Assembly: GCA_026421215.1 (NCBI GenBank)
Contig: JAPKBN010000012.1
Location: 1 to 49,899, forward strand
Reading direction: 5' to 3'
Length of the DNA stretch: 49,899 nt
From: Dehalococcoidia bacterium
GTDB lineage: Bacteria; Chloroflexota; Dehalococcoidia; Lucifugimonadales; Lucifugimonadaceae
The notes under the pieces were generated by a model. It was not told the origin of the DNA and ran no database searches. It saw nothing but the letters and a program-made list of their open reading frames with translations. Shown here piece by piece: positions 7,019-15,726 of this stretch (its first letter is position 1; the number at the start of each line of letters is the position of its first letter). The position numbers and the translations under genes are program-made.

Positions 7019-8986
7019 GTGCCCGCCTTGTCGAAACGTTTCACACCTGAGGTATCGGTTGAACTGCCGTCCGTGTATGACGCCCAGGTCTCGCCCGATG
7101 GAGCGCTGGTCGCTTTCGTAGTCGCAGACAACTTCCGTCGAGGTGGGACCACAGCGCCCAAAATGCCACCGGCGAATATCTACTCCGTTCCGGCAACTGG
7201 TGGGCCAACAAAAAAGCTGACTAACAGCGAACGGTCCGACACAATGCCACGCTGGTCACCCGATGGCAGTTCGTTAGCGTTCCTGTCTGATCGAGAGGTC
7301 GATGGACAACGACAGATCTACGTGCTCCCCCGCCATGGTGGTGAGGCGCGCAAACTGACGGACGTACAGGGTGATATTCCAAGCCCGCGTAGTCTCTCTC
7401 CGATGTCGTGGGCGGCAGATGGCTGCTTCATCTCGTTTCTGAAGGTCGATGGCGAGACCGACGAAGATCGTGATCGACAATCCACAGGCGCCGACGAGAT
7501 CGTTTTCGAGGAAAATCACCGATACCAGCGTTTGTGGATCGTAAACGTCGAAAGCGGAGAGACCCGGTGCGTATCCCCTGACGGGCTCCAAATCTGGGAG
7601 GCGACCGTATCGCCGGACGGGGCACGGGTCGCGGCTGTTGTGTCCGATTTGCCGTACGAGGGAGACTGGTATCTGAATCGGCTGGTCGTGTTCGGGATCG
7701 AATCGGACCAGGTCACCGTGCTTTACGACGAGAAACGCCCCGCGGCCAAGCCAGAGTGGTCGCCGGACGGAGCATCCGTGGCATTCCTGACCTCGATCTA
7801 CAGTGACCGTGGCAACGACTCAGGCGATCTAATGCTGGTTCCGACCACCGGAGGAGAACCCCGTAATCTCACTTCGGATCACGGCGTCTCAGACCATTAC
7901 GGCGTGTTCCATGAGAGCGGAAACGCCATACTGACGGCAACGAACGTTCACGGTGGCTCCGGCATCACCACCATAGATGTCGAGTCCGGAGAACGCACAT
8001 ACCTGTGGAACGAGAAGAAGGGATTCTCCAATTTCTCCCGCTCATCCGGCGTCTCTGGGTCTTCGGATTCTAGCGATCCGGTATTCGCGGCCGTGATCGA
8101 CGACCCCGACCATCTACCTGAAGTTTTCTCCGGGACTGAGGTCGATGGCGAGATTCAATGGAGGATCCTGACCGATGTACATGCCGATTGGTCCGATCTC
8201 GATATCGGCGAGACACGCGAGGTGTTCTGGGATAGCAACGATGGACTGCGTATCCAGGGTTTCTTGCAACTCCCACCCGGCTACACGAGCGGTCGAATTC
8301 CGGTAGCGATGATGGTGCACGGCGGGCCAACCGGCTCGGTCAGGTTCAACTTTCAGGACCACCACCGCTGGGCGAAGTTGATCTCTGACTCGGGAATCGC
8401 CGTGTTCCTGCCGAACTATCGCGGTTCAACCGGTTGGGGGGTACCTTTCGCCGAGACAAACGTCGGTGACATGGGCGGCGAGGACTTCCAGGACATGCTC
8501 GCTGGACTCGACCATCTCGTGGAAACGGGGATTGCCGACCCAGAACGGCTCGGCATCTGCGGCTGGAGCTATGGTGGCTTCACGGCGGCGTGGGCGGTGA
8601 CGCAGACCAATCGATTCAAGGCCGCGATCATGGGTGCCGGGATCGCCGATTGGCGGGCGTTCCATGGCCGATCGTATCTGCATGTGTGGGATGCAATCCA
8701 CTACGACGATTCCGACCCTTACGACCTCGACAGTGCACATGCAGCGTTCTCGCCGATCAACTTCGTCAAGAATGTCCAGACGCCGACGTTGATTCTCCAC
8801 GGCGAGCAAGACTGGGACGTCCCGGTAGAGCAGGGCTACCAGTTCTTCCGGGCGCTAAAAGATCAAGGCGTAGACACCCGCCTCGTCGTGTACCCGAGAG
8901 AGCCACACGGCGTGGAGGAGTACGGGCATCAGCTGGATATCGCGAAACGCGTGCGGCAATGGTTTGAGGAGCGACTGCTGGACTAA
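7019..8986 (+). CDS. S9 family peptidase (acylaminoacyl-peptidase type)
   Basis: A serine peptidase of the prolyl oligopeptidase family: an N-terminal beta-propeller with several SPDG-containing WD40-like blades (residues about 20-380), then an alpha/beta hydrolase domain. The predicted triad is Ser517 in GWSYGGF, Asp598 in GEQDWDVP and His630 in EPHGVEE. No signal peptide is seen, so it probably acts on oligopeptides in the cytoplasm. The frame is open further upstream (ATG at 6947), but homologues begin near the KRFTPEV sequence. GTG 7019 with GGAG at 7011-7014 is therefore preferred, TTG 7028 being the alternative. From the GTG it is 655 aa, a normal length. Confidence 0.92.
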   Translation: MPALSKRFTPEVSVELPSVYDAQVSPDGALVAFVVADNFRRGGTTAPKMPPANIYSVPATGGPTKKLTNSERSDTMPRWSPDGSSLAFLSDREVDGQRQIYVLPRHGGEARKLTDVQGDIPSPRSLSPMSWAADGCFISFLKVDGETDEDRDRQSTGADEIVFEENHRYQRLWIVNVESGETRCVSPDGLQIWEATVSPDGARVAAVVSDLPYEGDWYLNRLVVFGIESDQVTVLYDEKRPAAKPEWSPDGASVAFLTSIYSDRGNDSGDLMLVPTTGGEPRNLTSDHGVSDHYGVFHESGNAILTATNVHGGSGITTIDVESGERTYLWNEKKGFSNFSRSSGVSGSSDSSDPVFAAVIDDPDHLPEVFSGTEVDGEIQWRILTDVHADWSDLDIGETREVFWDSNDGLRIQGFLQLPPGYTSGRIPVAMMVHGGPTGSVRFNFQDHHRWAKLISDSGIAVFLPNYRGSTGWGVPFAETNVGDMGGEDFQDMLAGLDHLVETGIADPERLGICGWSYGGFTAAWAVTQTNRFKAAIMGAGIADWRAFHGRSYLHVWDAIHYDDSDPYDLDSAHAAFSPINFVKNVQTPTLILHGEQDWDVPVEQGYQFFRALKDQGVDTRLVVYPREPHGVEEYGHQLDIAKRVRQWFEERLLD

Positions 8987-9038
8987 CTGCAAAGTCGACG
9001 CAATGTCCCGCCAGTCCCGATACAAGACAGGAGATTGA

Positions 9039-9673
9039 ACGAACGGCGCAGTTCTGTTTGACCTGTTTAGGACTCTGGTTCCGTCGCCGCCGTTCAGGGA
9101 GTACAAGAACGTCGTCGATTCCGTCGCAAGGATCGCCGGGTTGCGGTTGATGCATTCTTTGAACGATGGATGCCCGTCAACGATTATCGGTTGATGGGGA
9201 CGCACGGGTCGTCTGAGAGCAAGATCGGGCACTTAATAGAGTCCTTCGGGAACACGCTGTTGGACGAGCATATGGCCGAGTGTGGGCGGGTTGGGCGTGA
9301 TCCGCTGCACCGCTTACTGAACCCGAAACCTGACTGTCTCGACATGTTGCGGCGGCTTTCCGACCACGGTATCGCGCTGGCCATCATTTCTGACTGCGGG
9401 TTTGACGTGCCCGCGATTTGGCCACGCACACCGTTCGCCGATCTTTTCACCATAATGATGTTCTCGTGCGTTCTGGGCATTCGGAAACCAGATGCACGCC
9501 TCTACGAGGCAGCCATGGATGGTCTGGGCGTGACACCGTCCGCATGCATGTTCATTGGCGACAGGGGTTCCAACGAACTCCAGGTCGCTCGGAACCTTGG
9601 TCTCGCCGCCTACTTGCTCGACGACCAACCGGCAGACCAGAGCACGGTGCTACGAGTGGACGTCCATGAATGA
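9039..9673 (+). pseudogene. HAD-superfamily hydrolase, frameshifted
   Basis: Two frames together make one HAD hydrolase. The frame starting near 9048 carries motif I as AVLFDLFRTLVP, and the frame from 9170 to the TGA at 9671-9673 carries AIISDCGFD (motif II), the GIRKPDARLYE lysine (motif III) and MFIGDRGSNEL (motif IV). Adding one G in the cgg at 9144-9146 joins them exactly (reading GLRVDAFFERWMP), so a 1-bp deletion is the simplest explanation. The first frame also has a stop at 9036-9038 and no usable start codon after it. Two glycines usual in motifs I and IV are Arg here. It is probably a pseudogene. A sequencing or assembly error could explain the shift but not so easily the missing start. 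Confidence 0.75.
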
Positions 9674-10005
9674 GACGGTCCATCCATCCAGGCGATGGTT
9701 GATCGCACACATTGAGTAAAGTTCAACTAGCATCGAGTCAGATAAACAGCACGTTCCTCGACAACAGTTGTATCCAAATAAGCGTCTATCCGAACCGTAC
9801 ACGGTAGCGTGCCTTGAATCTCCAAAATCCGGTGTGACGCCGACTCGTGGCGTCGTTTATGTGCCGGGCGTAGACTCCAATTCTCGTGGGCCCGCGTATT
9901 CCATCGCCGATTTCAGACCGCACAGCGGTAAGGAGTGGCCACCGAGACATGGGCTGGCAATACGGTCTAAACCAATGCGAGCCTTGATCAAAGCCTGACG
10001 CCCGG
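9674..10005. other. 332-bp gap with no convincing gene
   Basis: It lies between the broken HAD gene and the amidase. A 76-codon ORF from a TTG at 9768 has no recognisable motif and no clear ribosome site, so I do not call it. One inverted repeat, gacgcc/ggcgtc with a 7-nt loop (9836-9854), is followed by gtttat and could be a weak terminator. No tRNA fold was found. Confidence 0.5.
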
Positions 10006-10953
10006 ATGGTGAAAATGCAGCGCGCTACTCGAGAGGTCTTGTACTACGAGACCGGGGCCGATAACGCAGTCACGATGACCGTTAAACCCGGCGAGGTCTT
10101 CGAAGTAGAGACCCAAATGAACCGTGGGCCCAACTCAGACCATCCCTCCGTTCCTGACCACCTGCGTAAGTACTACAACACGGTGCGTAGCGATAGCCTG
10201 CCCACCGACAAAGGCAACGCATCGTCCGGCGCCATACGGGTCGAGGGCGCAGAGCCGGGACAGGTTCTGGTCGTCCATGTCGAGAAGATCACGCCTCACA
10301 ACATCGGATGGACCGGCTACCGGGGCAACACGAGCGCAATGCCCGGCTGGCTTGGTGATTCCAACGTAGGCCCGACCTCCAAAGTCGTTGAGATCCGTGA
10401 CGGCAAAATAATCTGGAACGATAAGTTCTCGATCCCAATAAAGCCGATGCTTGGCTGCGTCGGCGTTGCCCCGTTACGAGACCGTTGGGTCAACTCGTGG
10501 GCTGGCGTGTGGGGCGGCAATTTTGACATCCAGGAAGTCACCGATGGTGCACAGGTCCACATACCTATTCAGGTTCCCGGGGCCAACCTGCACATCGGCG
10601 ATATGCACGCCCTTCAAGGCGATGGCGAGATCTGCGGGGGCGGCGGCATCGAGACAGGCGGTATCGCCCGGTTGAGGGTGGAGCTCAAAGACAAGCCTGC
10701 CAACATGACCTGGCCTCGGATCGAGAACGACGAATACATCATGACTACCGCACAGGCCCGCCCGGCGGAAGACGCCTTCCGCACCGCCCTGAGCGAGATG
10801 TTGCTGTGGCTTGAGGAGGAGTACAACTTCGCGCGCAAGGACGCGTTCATGTTCCTCGCTCAGGTCCTTGAGGCTCGAATAACCCAGTTCGTAAATCCGA
10901 CCTTTAGCTACGTTGCAAAGGTCAAAAAGGGATACCTGGAGTGGACGAAGTGA
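10006..10953 (+). CDS. acetamidase/formamidase family protein
   Basis: A 315-aa member of the FmdA/AmdA family, which hydrolyses short aliphatic amides such as formamide or acetamide to the acid and ammonia in the cytoplasm. Family features seen are the beta-rich N-terminal half with GAIRVEGAEPGQVLVVHV, the central PMLGCVGVAP, and GDMHALQGDGEICGGGGIE followed by a helical C-terminus. The start is ATG 10006; ATG 10015 is an alternative. Its stop overlaps the next start as GTGA, so the amidase and the small protein downstream are translationally coupled. Confidence 0.9.
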   Translation: MVKMQRATREVLYYETGADNAVTMTVKPGEVFEVETQMNRGPNSDHPSVPDHLRKYYNTVRSDSLPTDKGNASSGAIRVEGAEPGQVLVVHVEKITPHNIGWTGYRGNTSAMPGWLGDSNVGPTSKVVEIRDGKIIWNDKFSIPIKPMLGCVGVAPLRDRWVNSWAGVWGGNFDIQEVTDGAQVHIPIQVPGANLHIGDMHALQGDGEICGGGGIETGGIARLRVELKDKPANMTWPRIENDEYIMTTAQARPAEDAFRTALSEMLLWLEEEYNFARKDAFMFLAQVLEARITQFVNPTFSYVAKVKKGYLEWTK

Positions 10954-11219
10954 GTCCGGCACTCGAGTACAACTACACCCGCTTCCTGTTGAACGTGGAC
11001 ATGGCGTCCTTCAACAAATTCCGTGCCCGGGCGACGGGGGCCGTAATCGAATTCATAGGGGCACACCGGAAGATCAACGGCGAAGCGACCGCTACGATGA
11101 TGGGAAGAGCTTCTGAACAGGGTCTCAAGCGAATAGAGGGGTCCCCGCGGGGGACGATTAACGTGAATTATCCCGAATACTTCCTAGAAAGCGACTTCGG
11201 AACGAAACTGTATGACTGA
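10950..11219 (+). CDS. small conserved-looking protein of unknown function
   Basis: An 89-aa ORF starting at GTG 10950, which overlaps the amidase stop as GTGA, with GGAG 8 nt upstream. It ends 8 bp inside the next gene. The tight overlaps on both sides argue that it is real and expressed with its neighbours. It is basic to neutral, with no signal peptide or membrane segment; the middle reads FRARATGAVIEFIGAHRK. No family is recognised. It may be an accessory subunit or a small regulator of the amidase or aminotransferase, but nothing in the sequence shows this. Confidence 0.7.
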   Translation: MSPALEYNYTRFLLNVDMASFNKFRARATGAVIEFIGAHRKINGEATATMMGRASEQGLKRIEGSPRGTINVNYPEYFLESDFGTKLYD

Positions 11220-12525
11220 GTTGTACCGATTCGATAAAAGCCAGGCGCTCTACGACCGTGCCCAACAGATGGTCGCCGGCGGCATTAGCAGTCAGATTCG
11301 GCGCGCCGAACTGCCCGTTCCGCTCTGGTTCGAGCGCGCCAAGAACGGCCTGATGTGGGACGTGGATGGCAACGAATACGTCGATTACGTAATGGGCATG
11401 GGTCCAAACATATTCGGTCACGCACCAGATTTCATTGTGGATGCCGTTGCACGGGACATGCGTGACGGATTCGTCTTCGCCGGACAAATGGAACTTGAGC
11501 TGGAAGTCACAGAGATGGTCCAGAGTTCGGTCCCGCTCAAAGGCCCGGTTCGATACGCATCGTCCGGCACGGAGATCGACCAGGTGGCGCTGCGACTGGC
11601 CCGGGGTTACACGGGACGCCCCAAATATCTCAAGTTTGAGGGCCACTATCACGGCTGGACGGACACGGTCGCGTTCAGTGTCCACCCGCCACTTGAAGAC
11701 GCAGGCCCGTTGAGTAACCCGATCGCTGTTCCAGAGTCAGGCGGGATAGCGCCCGGCTCCGACAAAGACATCGTGATCGCGCCTTGGAACAACCTCGATG
11801 CCCTGACGGCCGTATTCGAGCGTCACGGCAACGATCTGGCGTGCGTGCTTACCGAGCCAATTCTCTGCAACACGAACTGCATCATGCCGCGTCCGGGTTA
11901 TCTGGAAGGCATGAGGGAGCTGTGCGACCAGTACGGCGTACTGCTCATATTTGATGAGGTAATAACCGGATTCAGGGTCGCACTCGGAGGCGCACAGGAA
12001 CTTCTCGGGGTGGAGCCCGACCTAGCGACGTACGCGAAGGCGCTGGCCGGAGGGTTCCCGTTATCGATGATGATCGGTAAACCAGAGATCATGGCGATGC
12101 TTGGCGACGGCCGTGTTCAGCACGGCGGGAGTTTCAACAGCAATGTGATGTCCATGTCTGCGGGGCGAGCGGGCCTGAAACACATTCTGCAAAATCCCGC
12201 TCGTTTTTACGCTGACCTGAATGCTCAGGGAAATCGTCTCATCCAAGGACTTAAGCGGGTGGGCCGGGAAGTTGAGTCAGATCTCCAGGTTCAGGGCCTC
12301 GGGTCCACCTTCTGGACCAACTTCACGACTAAAGAGGAAATTTTCGACTACCGCGATCACGCGGAGAACGTTAATGAACAGAAATATCATCGGTTCGCGC
12401 AAGCGATGCTTGAACGGGGGATACGTTTGAGCACTAACGGCCGGTGGCACGTGGCGTCGTCACACACGAACGCCGAGGTTGATCGCACCATCGAGGCGGC
12501 ACGGTCCGCCCTCATGGCGATCTAG
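11212..12525 (+). CDS. class III aminotransferase, glutamate-1-semialdehyde aminomutase-like
   Basis: A 437-aa PLP-dependent enzyme of the acetyl-ornithine/GSA-aminomutase fold. The PLP motif FDEVITGFR and the Schiff-base lysine K276 in TYAKALAGGFP are present, as are the N-terminal DVDGNEYVDYVMGMGPNIFGHA and the SSGTEIDQVALRLAR phosphate-binding region. It is placed in an overlapping cluster with an amidase rather than with heme genes, and it carries an unusual extended middle, so a catabolic transaminase or aminomutase is as likely as HemL. Start ATG 11212. Confidence 0.88.
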   Translation: MTELYRFDKSQALYDRAQQMVAGGISSQIRRAELPVPLWFERAKNGLMWDVDGNEYVDYVMGMGPNIFGHAPDFIVDAVARDMRDGFVFAGQMELELEVTEMVQSSVPLKGPVRYASSGTEIDQVALRLARGYTGRPKYLKFEGHYHGWTDTVAFSVHPPLEDAGPLSNPIAVPESGGIAPGSDKDIVIAPWNNLDALTAVFERHGNDLACVLTEPILCNTNCIMPRPGYLEGMRELCDQYGVLLIFDEVITGFRVALGGAQELLGVEPDLATYAKALAGGFPLSMMIGKPEIMAMLGDGRVQHGGSFNSNVMSMSAGRAGLKHILQNPARFYADLNAQGNRLIQGLKRVGREVESDLQVQGLGSTFWTNFTTKEEIFDYRDHAENVNEQKYHRFAQAMLERGIRLSTNGRWHVASSHTNAEVDRTIEAARSALMAI

Positions 12526-12594
12526 CCAGTACAGATGCGTGGATAGCGGCCCGGTGGAGCATATGGGTCGCGTAAGAACATTAGGAGCAAATAA

Positions 12595-13791
12595 TTGCGC
12601 TGGAGTTCTGCTGTTTCCGATATCTCATCGCTAACCAGAGCGGTAGATGATACGGCTGAGCAGGTAGAAATCGGGTTGGACGGTCCGTCCGCTGACCTGG
12701 TATTTGCCTTTATATCGTCACACCACGCGCCGTCGTACTACTCAGTGGTCGAACTGGTGCGTTCACGATTCCCCGGGGCGATCGTCATCGGCTGCTCGGC
12801 CGGCGGTGTCATTGGTGCCGGGCACGAGGTGGAAAAGACGCCGGGCGTGGCGCTGACGGCAGCCAGCCTGCCGGGTGTGGTCATCACACCATTCGAGTTC
12901 GAGAAAGAAGAATTACCAAATCCGGACGCATCGCCTGATGCCTGGGAGGCGTTAATCGGCGTTCCTGCCTCGGACCACCCGAGCATCGTTCTGCTACCTG
13001 ATCCGTTCACCCTTCCATCGGAAGCACTCGTCGAGGGTTTGGACTACGCCTACCCGGACTCGGTCAAGATCGGCGGCCTTGCCAGCGGCGGCACCGTAAA
13101 TGGCGCCAACGCCCTCTTTTCAAACCGCGGCACCCGCCGATCCGGCGCCGTGGGCGTCGCGCTCAGCGGCAACGTGGTGGTCGATAGCGTCGTCGCCCAG
13201 GGTTGCCGTCCGATCGGGACAGCTATGGTCGTAACAGGTTCCAACGACAACGTGATCACGGAACTTGATGGCGAGCTGCCTCTGGACATTCTGCGCAGCC
13301 TGTTTGACGAGGGCGACGAACGAGAGAAACGACTGATCAGGCGCTCGTTGCAGATCGGCATCCTTATGGACCCGTTCCAGGATCAGTTCGAGGCGGGCGA
13401 TTTCCTGATCCGCAACGTAATCGGTGCGGACGGAGACAACGGGGCGCTTGCCGTCGGTGAGCGAATTCGTGAGGGCCAGGTGGTACAGTTCCACGTCCAC
13501 GATGCCACATCTGCCAGCGCTGGCCTGGGAGCGAGTCTTACGCGCTACGCCAACGACCACCCGGACACTGCGCCATCGGGCGCTTTGTTGTTCTCCGCCC
13601 TCGGGCGCGGTGAACGGCTGTTCGGGAGGGTTGACCACGACACTGACCTGTTCCAGTCGGTGGTCGGCTCTATGCCGGTAACAGGCTTCTTCTGCAACGG
13701 CGAGATCGGGCCAGTCGGTGGCTCAACCTTCCTGCACGGCTACACCAGTTCCTTCGCGCTGTTCAGTCCAAGGGAACCGACCGCGGTTTAG
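12595..13791 (+). CDS. FIST domain protein
   Basis: A 398-aa protein with an N-terminal FIST domain (ADLVFAFISSHH, IVIGCSAGGVIGAGHEVE) and a C-terminal FIST_C domain ending in GFFCNGEIGPVGGSTFLHGYTSSFALF. FIST domains are thought to bind small ligands such as amino acids in sensory proteins. Here the domain stands alone, with no kinase or cyclase output domain and no membrane segment, so the signalling partner is unknown. The TTG start has AGGAG 7 nt upstream. Confidence 0.9.
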   Translation: MRWSSAVSDISSLTRAVDDTAEQVEIGLDGPSADLVFAFISSHHAPSYYSVVELVRSRFPGAIVIGCSAGGVIGAGHEVEKTPGVALTAASLPGVVITPFEFEKEELPNPDASPDAWEALIGVPASDHPSIVLLPDPFTLPSEALVEGLDYAYPDSVKIGGLASGGTVNGANALFSNRGTRRSGAVGVALSGNVVVDSVVAQGCRPIGTAMVVTGSNDNVITELDGELPLDILRSLFDEGDEREKRLIRRSLQIGILMDPFQDQFEAGDFLIRNVIGADGDNGALAVGERIREGQVVQFHVHDATSASAGLGASLTRYANDHPDTAPSGALLFSALGRGERLFGRVDHDTDLFQSVVGSMPVTGFFCNGEIGPVGGSTFLHGYTSSFALFSPREPTAV

Positions 13792-13865
13792 GACGGACGG
13801 GCTTATCGCGGAGGAAACTTCCGGCCTGATTCAGACTTATTACTTATAGGTCGGAGGTTCAATTT

Positions 13866-13973
13866 GTGGCTGCCACGATGACTCAGGCAGAGGCGCATTC
13901 TGGTGCGACCGAACGATTCCGATTCTGGGGGCGTTGTTTGAGATCCGGCGGAGATCCCCTAATCGGTCCCTGA
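13866..13973 (+). CDS. possible 35-aa small ORF
   Basis: GTG at 13866 has a strong GGAGG at 13853-13857, 8 nt upstream, and the frame runs 35 codons to TGA 13971-13973, overlapping the 3' end of the convergent nucleotidyltransferase gene by 15 bp. The peptide has no recognisable motif. The ribosome site is the only positive evidence. Confidence 0.25.
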   Translation: MAATMTQAEAHSGATERFRFWGRCLRSGGDPLIGP

Positions 13974-14600
13974 CGACCGGCGGATCTGCGTCGACGAAAT
14001 GTCCTCGCGGAACACTTCTACGGGAATGCCTCGCAGCATCGGGCGATAGCCAGCCGGAACGTTTAGATCCTGCACGGTCTTAAAACCGTCGTCGGTAACG
14101 CGTCCGGCGACGATGAAGGCGCAGCCGTTCCGCCTGATCTCGGACATTGCTGCAAGTGTCGCCGACCCGGTGTTATCCGGGTCGGCCTCACGCTGGTAAG
14201 TCGGGTAGTAAAGATCATCGAACAGTCGCACGGCGGTGTCGTAGCCGATAACAAACGAGGCCCCGGGCATGATGCGTGACTTCTCCAAAAAGGTCGGCGC
14301 ACGCGATATTAGAGCCGTGTGACGCCCGGCGAACTGCGACATCCGTTCGCGAACTTCGTCTTCCGGCAACTCGGGCTTGTCCACATTCACGACAGACAAC
14401 TCAAACACTCCTACAGTGCCGGTGATCCCTGTCGCGGCGTTGAGCATTCCCTCATGGCCCTGATGCAACGGGTTAAAAGCGCCCGAGAGTACTGTCAGGC
14501 CTACTGCCACGCCGTCGCTTATCGTGCCATCTGGCATGACCGAAACGACGCCGACGCGCCCCGCTATGACGCCGGCAAAAAGACGATCAGAGTCGTTCAT
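13959..14600 (-). CDS. NMN/nicotinate-nucleotide adenylyltransferase-like nucleotidyltransferase
   Basis: A 213-aa nucleotidyltransferase of the HIGH superfamily: SGAFNPLHQGHEGML (38-52) is the nucleotide-binding motif and ISSTQIR near the C-terminus is the second signature. Family knowledge suggests adenylyl or cytidylyl transfer to a phosphorylated small molecule. It overlaps by 14 bp the CinA-like gene upstream on the same strand. In some bacteria and in plants a similar CinA-like domain is fused to a similar transferase, so these two genes probably act in one nucleotide or NAD-related repair step (inference). Confidence 0.85.
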   Translation of the reverse strand: MNDSDRLFAGVIAGRVGVVSVMPDGTISDGVAVGLTVLSGAFNPLHQGHEGMLNAATGITGTVGVFELSVVNVDKPELPEDEVRERMSQFAGRHTALISRAPTFLEKSRIMPGASFVIGYDTAVRLFDDLYYPTYQREADPDNTGSATLAAMSEIRRNGCAFIVAGRVTDDGFKTVQDLNVPAGYRPMLRGIPVEVFREDISSTQIRRSSGTD

Positions 14601-15147
14601 CGGTCACATTCAGGTTCTCGCCGGGGAGCAACCCCGGATCGAGCTTCGATACGACACCGTTGCCAAGTGCGACTAGGTTCAGTACCAGCCGGCTCGTGAC
14701 ATTTTCCTCTCCGATGCGGTCACGTGCGCCCTTGTCGAACTCGACCATAAAGTCCGTCCTACGCGCCGCCGTCCTGAGGGCGCAGCATGCCCGATGCGTT
14801 CCTCGTTTTGTGTAATCGGTCGCGATGGTCGCGGTGCAAGACACACCGATAACCGGCGAATCGTCATCGTCTGCGCGCAGGTGGAGCGCCCGTTCATACG
14901 CGCTATCCGCCATCCTGACGGCCTCTTCGCGAGAGACGTGAGTTTGGGCATCGACTCCCACGAACTCGTTGAGCGAGCTGATCGAATAGGGCACCCGACC
15001 TTCAAGAATGGTTCGAGATGCGCCGCCCTGATCAAATAGCCAACCAAGCGCAGAGATTCCCGCGCCGGTGACAACAATCACGGCCTTCTCCGGCCGGGAG
15101 TGGATCTCCTTCACGATTTCCAGGATCAGGTTTTCGACATCGCTCAA
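14587..15147 (-). CDS. CinA C-terminal-like protein (NMN amidohydrolase relative)
   Basis: A divergent CinA/PncC-fold protein. It keeps VVTGAGIS at the position of the usual ESxTGG loop, GGASRTILEGRVPYS and the VSREEAVRMADSAYERAL helix, followed by PVIGVSCTATIATD. The classical lysine after the Tyr motif is not obvious, so amidohydrolase activity is uncertain. The TTG at 15147 (GGAG 10 nt upstream) puts the start just before the conserved ILEIVKEIH helix; an upstream TTG at 15219 would add 24 residues. The 3' end overlaps the nucleotidyltransferase gene. Confidence 0.75.
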   Translation of the reverse strand: MSDVENLILEIVKEIHSRPEKAVIVVTGAGISALGWLFDQGGASRTILEGRVPYSISSLNEFVGVDAQTHVSREEAVRMADSAYERALHLRADDDDSPVIGVSCTATIATDYTKRGTHRACCALRTAARRTDFMVEFDKGARDRIGEENVTSRLVLNLVALGNGVVSKLDPGLLPGENLNVTDERL

Positions 15148-15248
15148 TGCTGGTTTGCTCCATCTGAATTTGAAACTGCTGTTCGTTCTACCAGTTAATT
15201 CCAGTTCAGGTCTCGCCAACTCACGTTCATTCCGCGTGTCCTGTCTGG

Positions 15249-15572
15249 CTACTCGAGATGAAACACCTCTTCGAGCTGAACCATATTTTCATCCGGCCGG
15301 CCACCGTCCGGCGATTCAAAGAACGGCTCCATAAGTGCCTGCCATCGTGAGTTTGCGTCCTCGATCGACATCCCGTCGAGGGCCGCCTGAAAGTTATCTG
15401 ACACCTCAACATAACCAAACATCAGCCCGTCGTGCCGCATGAACAGGCTGTAGTTGTGCCAGCCATGCCGTGAAAGAGCGTCCAGCATTTCAGGTGACAC
15501 GTTCGTGTGATGTTCCTTGTAGTCGTCTATACGATCTTCCCGGACCTTGAGGAGGAAACCAACTCGTTGCAT
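15249..15572 (-). CDS. L-rhamnose mutarotase (RhaM) family protein
   Basis: A dimeric alpha/beta-barrel (YiiL/RhaM) family protein of about 107 aa that interconverts sugar anomers in characterised members. Seen are the N-terminal QRVGFLLKVREDRIDDYKEHH, then NYSLFMRHDGLMFGYVEV and the C-terminal EEVFHLE. The usual WPE after the first helix is SPE here. ATG 15572 matches the family start; a GTG at 15593 would add seven residues. It is divergent from a second RhaM-like gene. Confidence 0.85.
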   Translation of the reverse strand: MQRVGFLLKVREDRIDDYKEHHTNVSPEMLDALSRHGWHNYSLFMRHDGLMFGYVEVSDNFQAALDGMSIEDANSRWQALMEPFFESPDGGRPDENMVQLEEVFHLE

Positions 15573-15605
15573 GTTCCTAATCTCTGAAATCACTTAACTT
15601 CATTG

Positions 15606-15636
15606 CCCGCAGGGACCATTTTGAAGTTCCCGCGGG
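15606..15636. promoter_or_regulatory. inverted repeat between divergent RhaM-like genes
   Basis: cccgc-a-ggga pairs with tccc-gcggg (9 bp, one bulged A, 12-nt loop). It lies in the shared upstream region of two divergent paralogues, where an operator or attenuator could control both. A smaller repeat, aaccc/gggtt (15704-15717), lies just before the rightward start. Confidence 0.35.
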
Positions 15637-15726
15637 AGGTTGATACATTCGCTGCGCGGTATGCTACCGCCCCGCTCGGATTCAGTTGAGGGGTCAAATA
15701 AACAACCCGATTGGGTTTCCATCACT

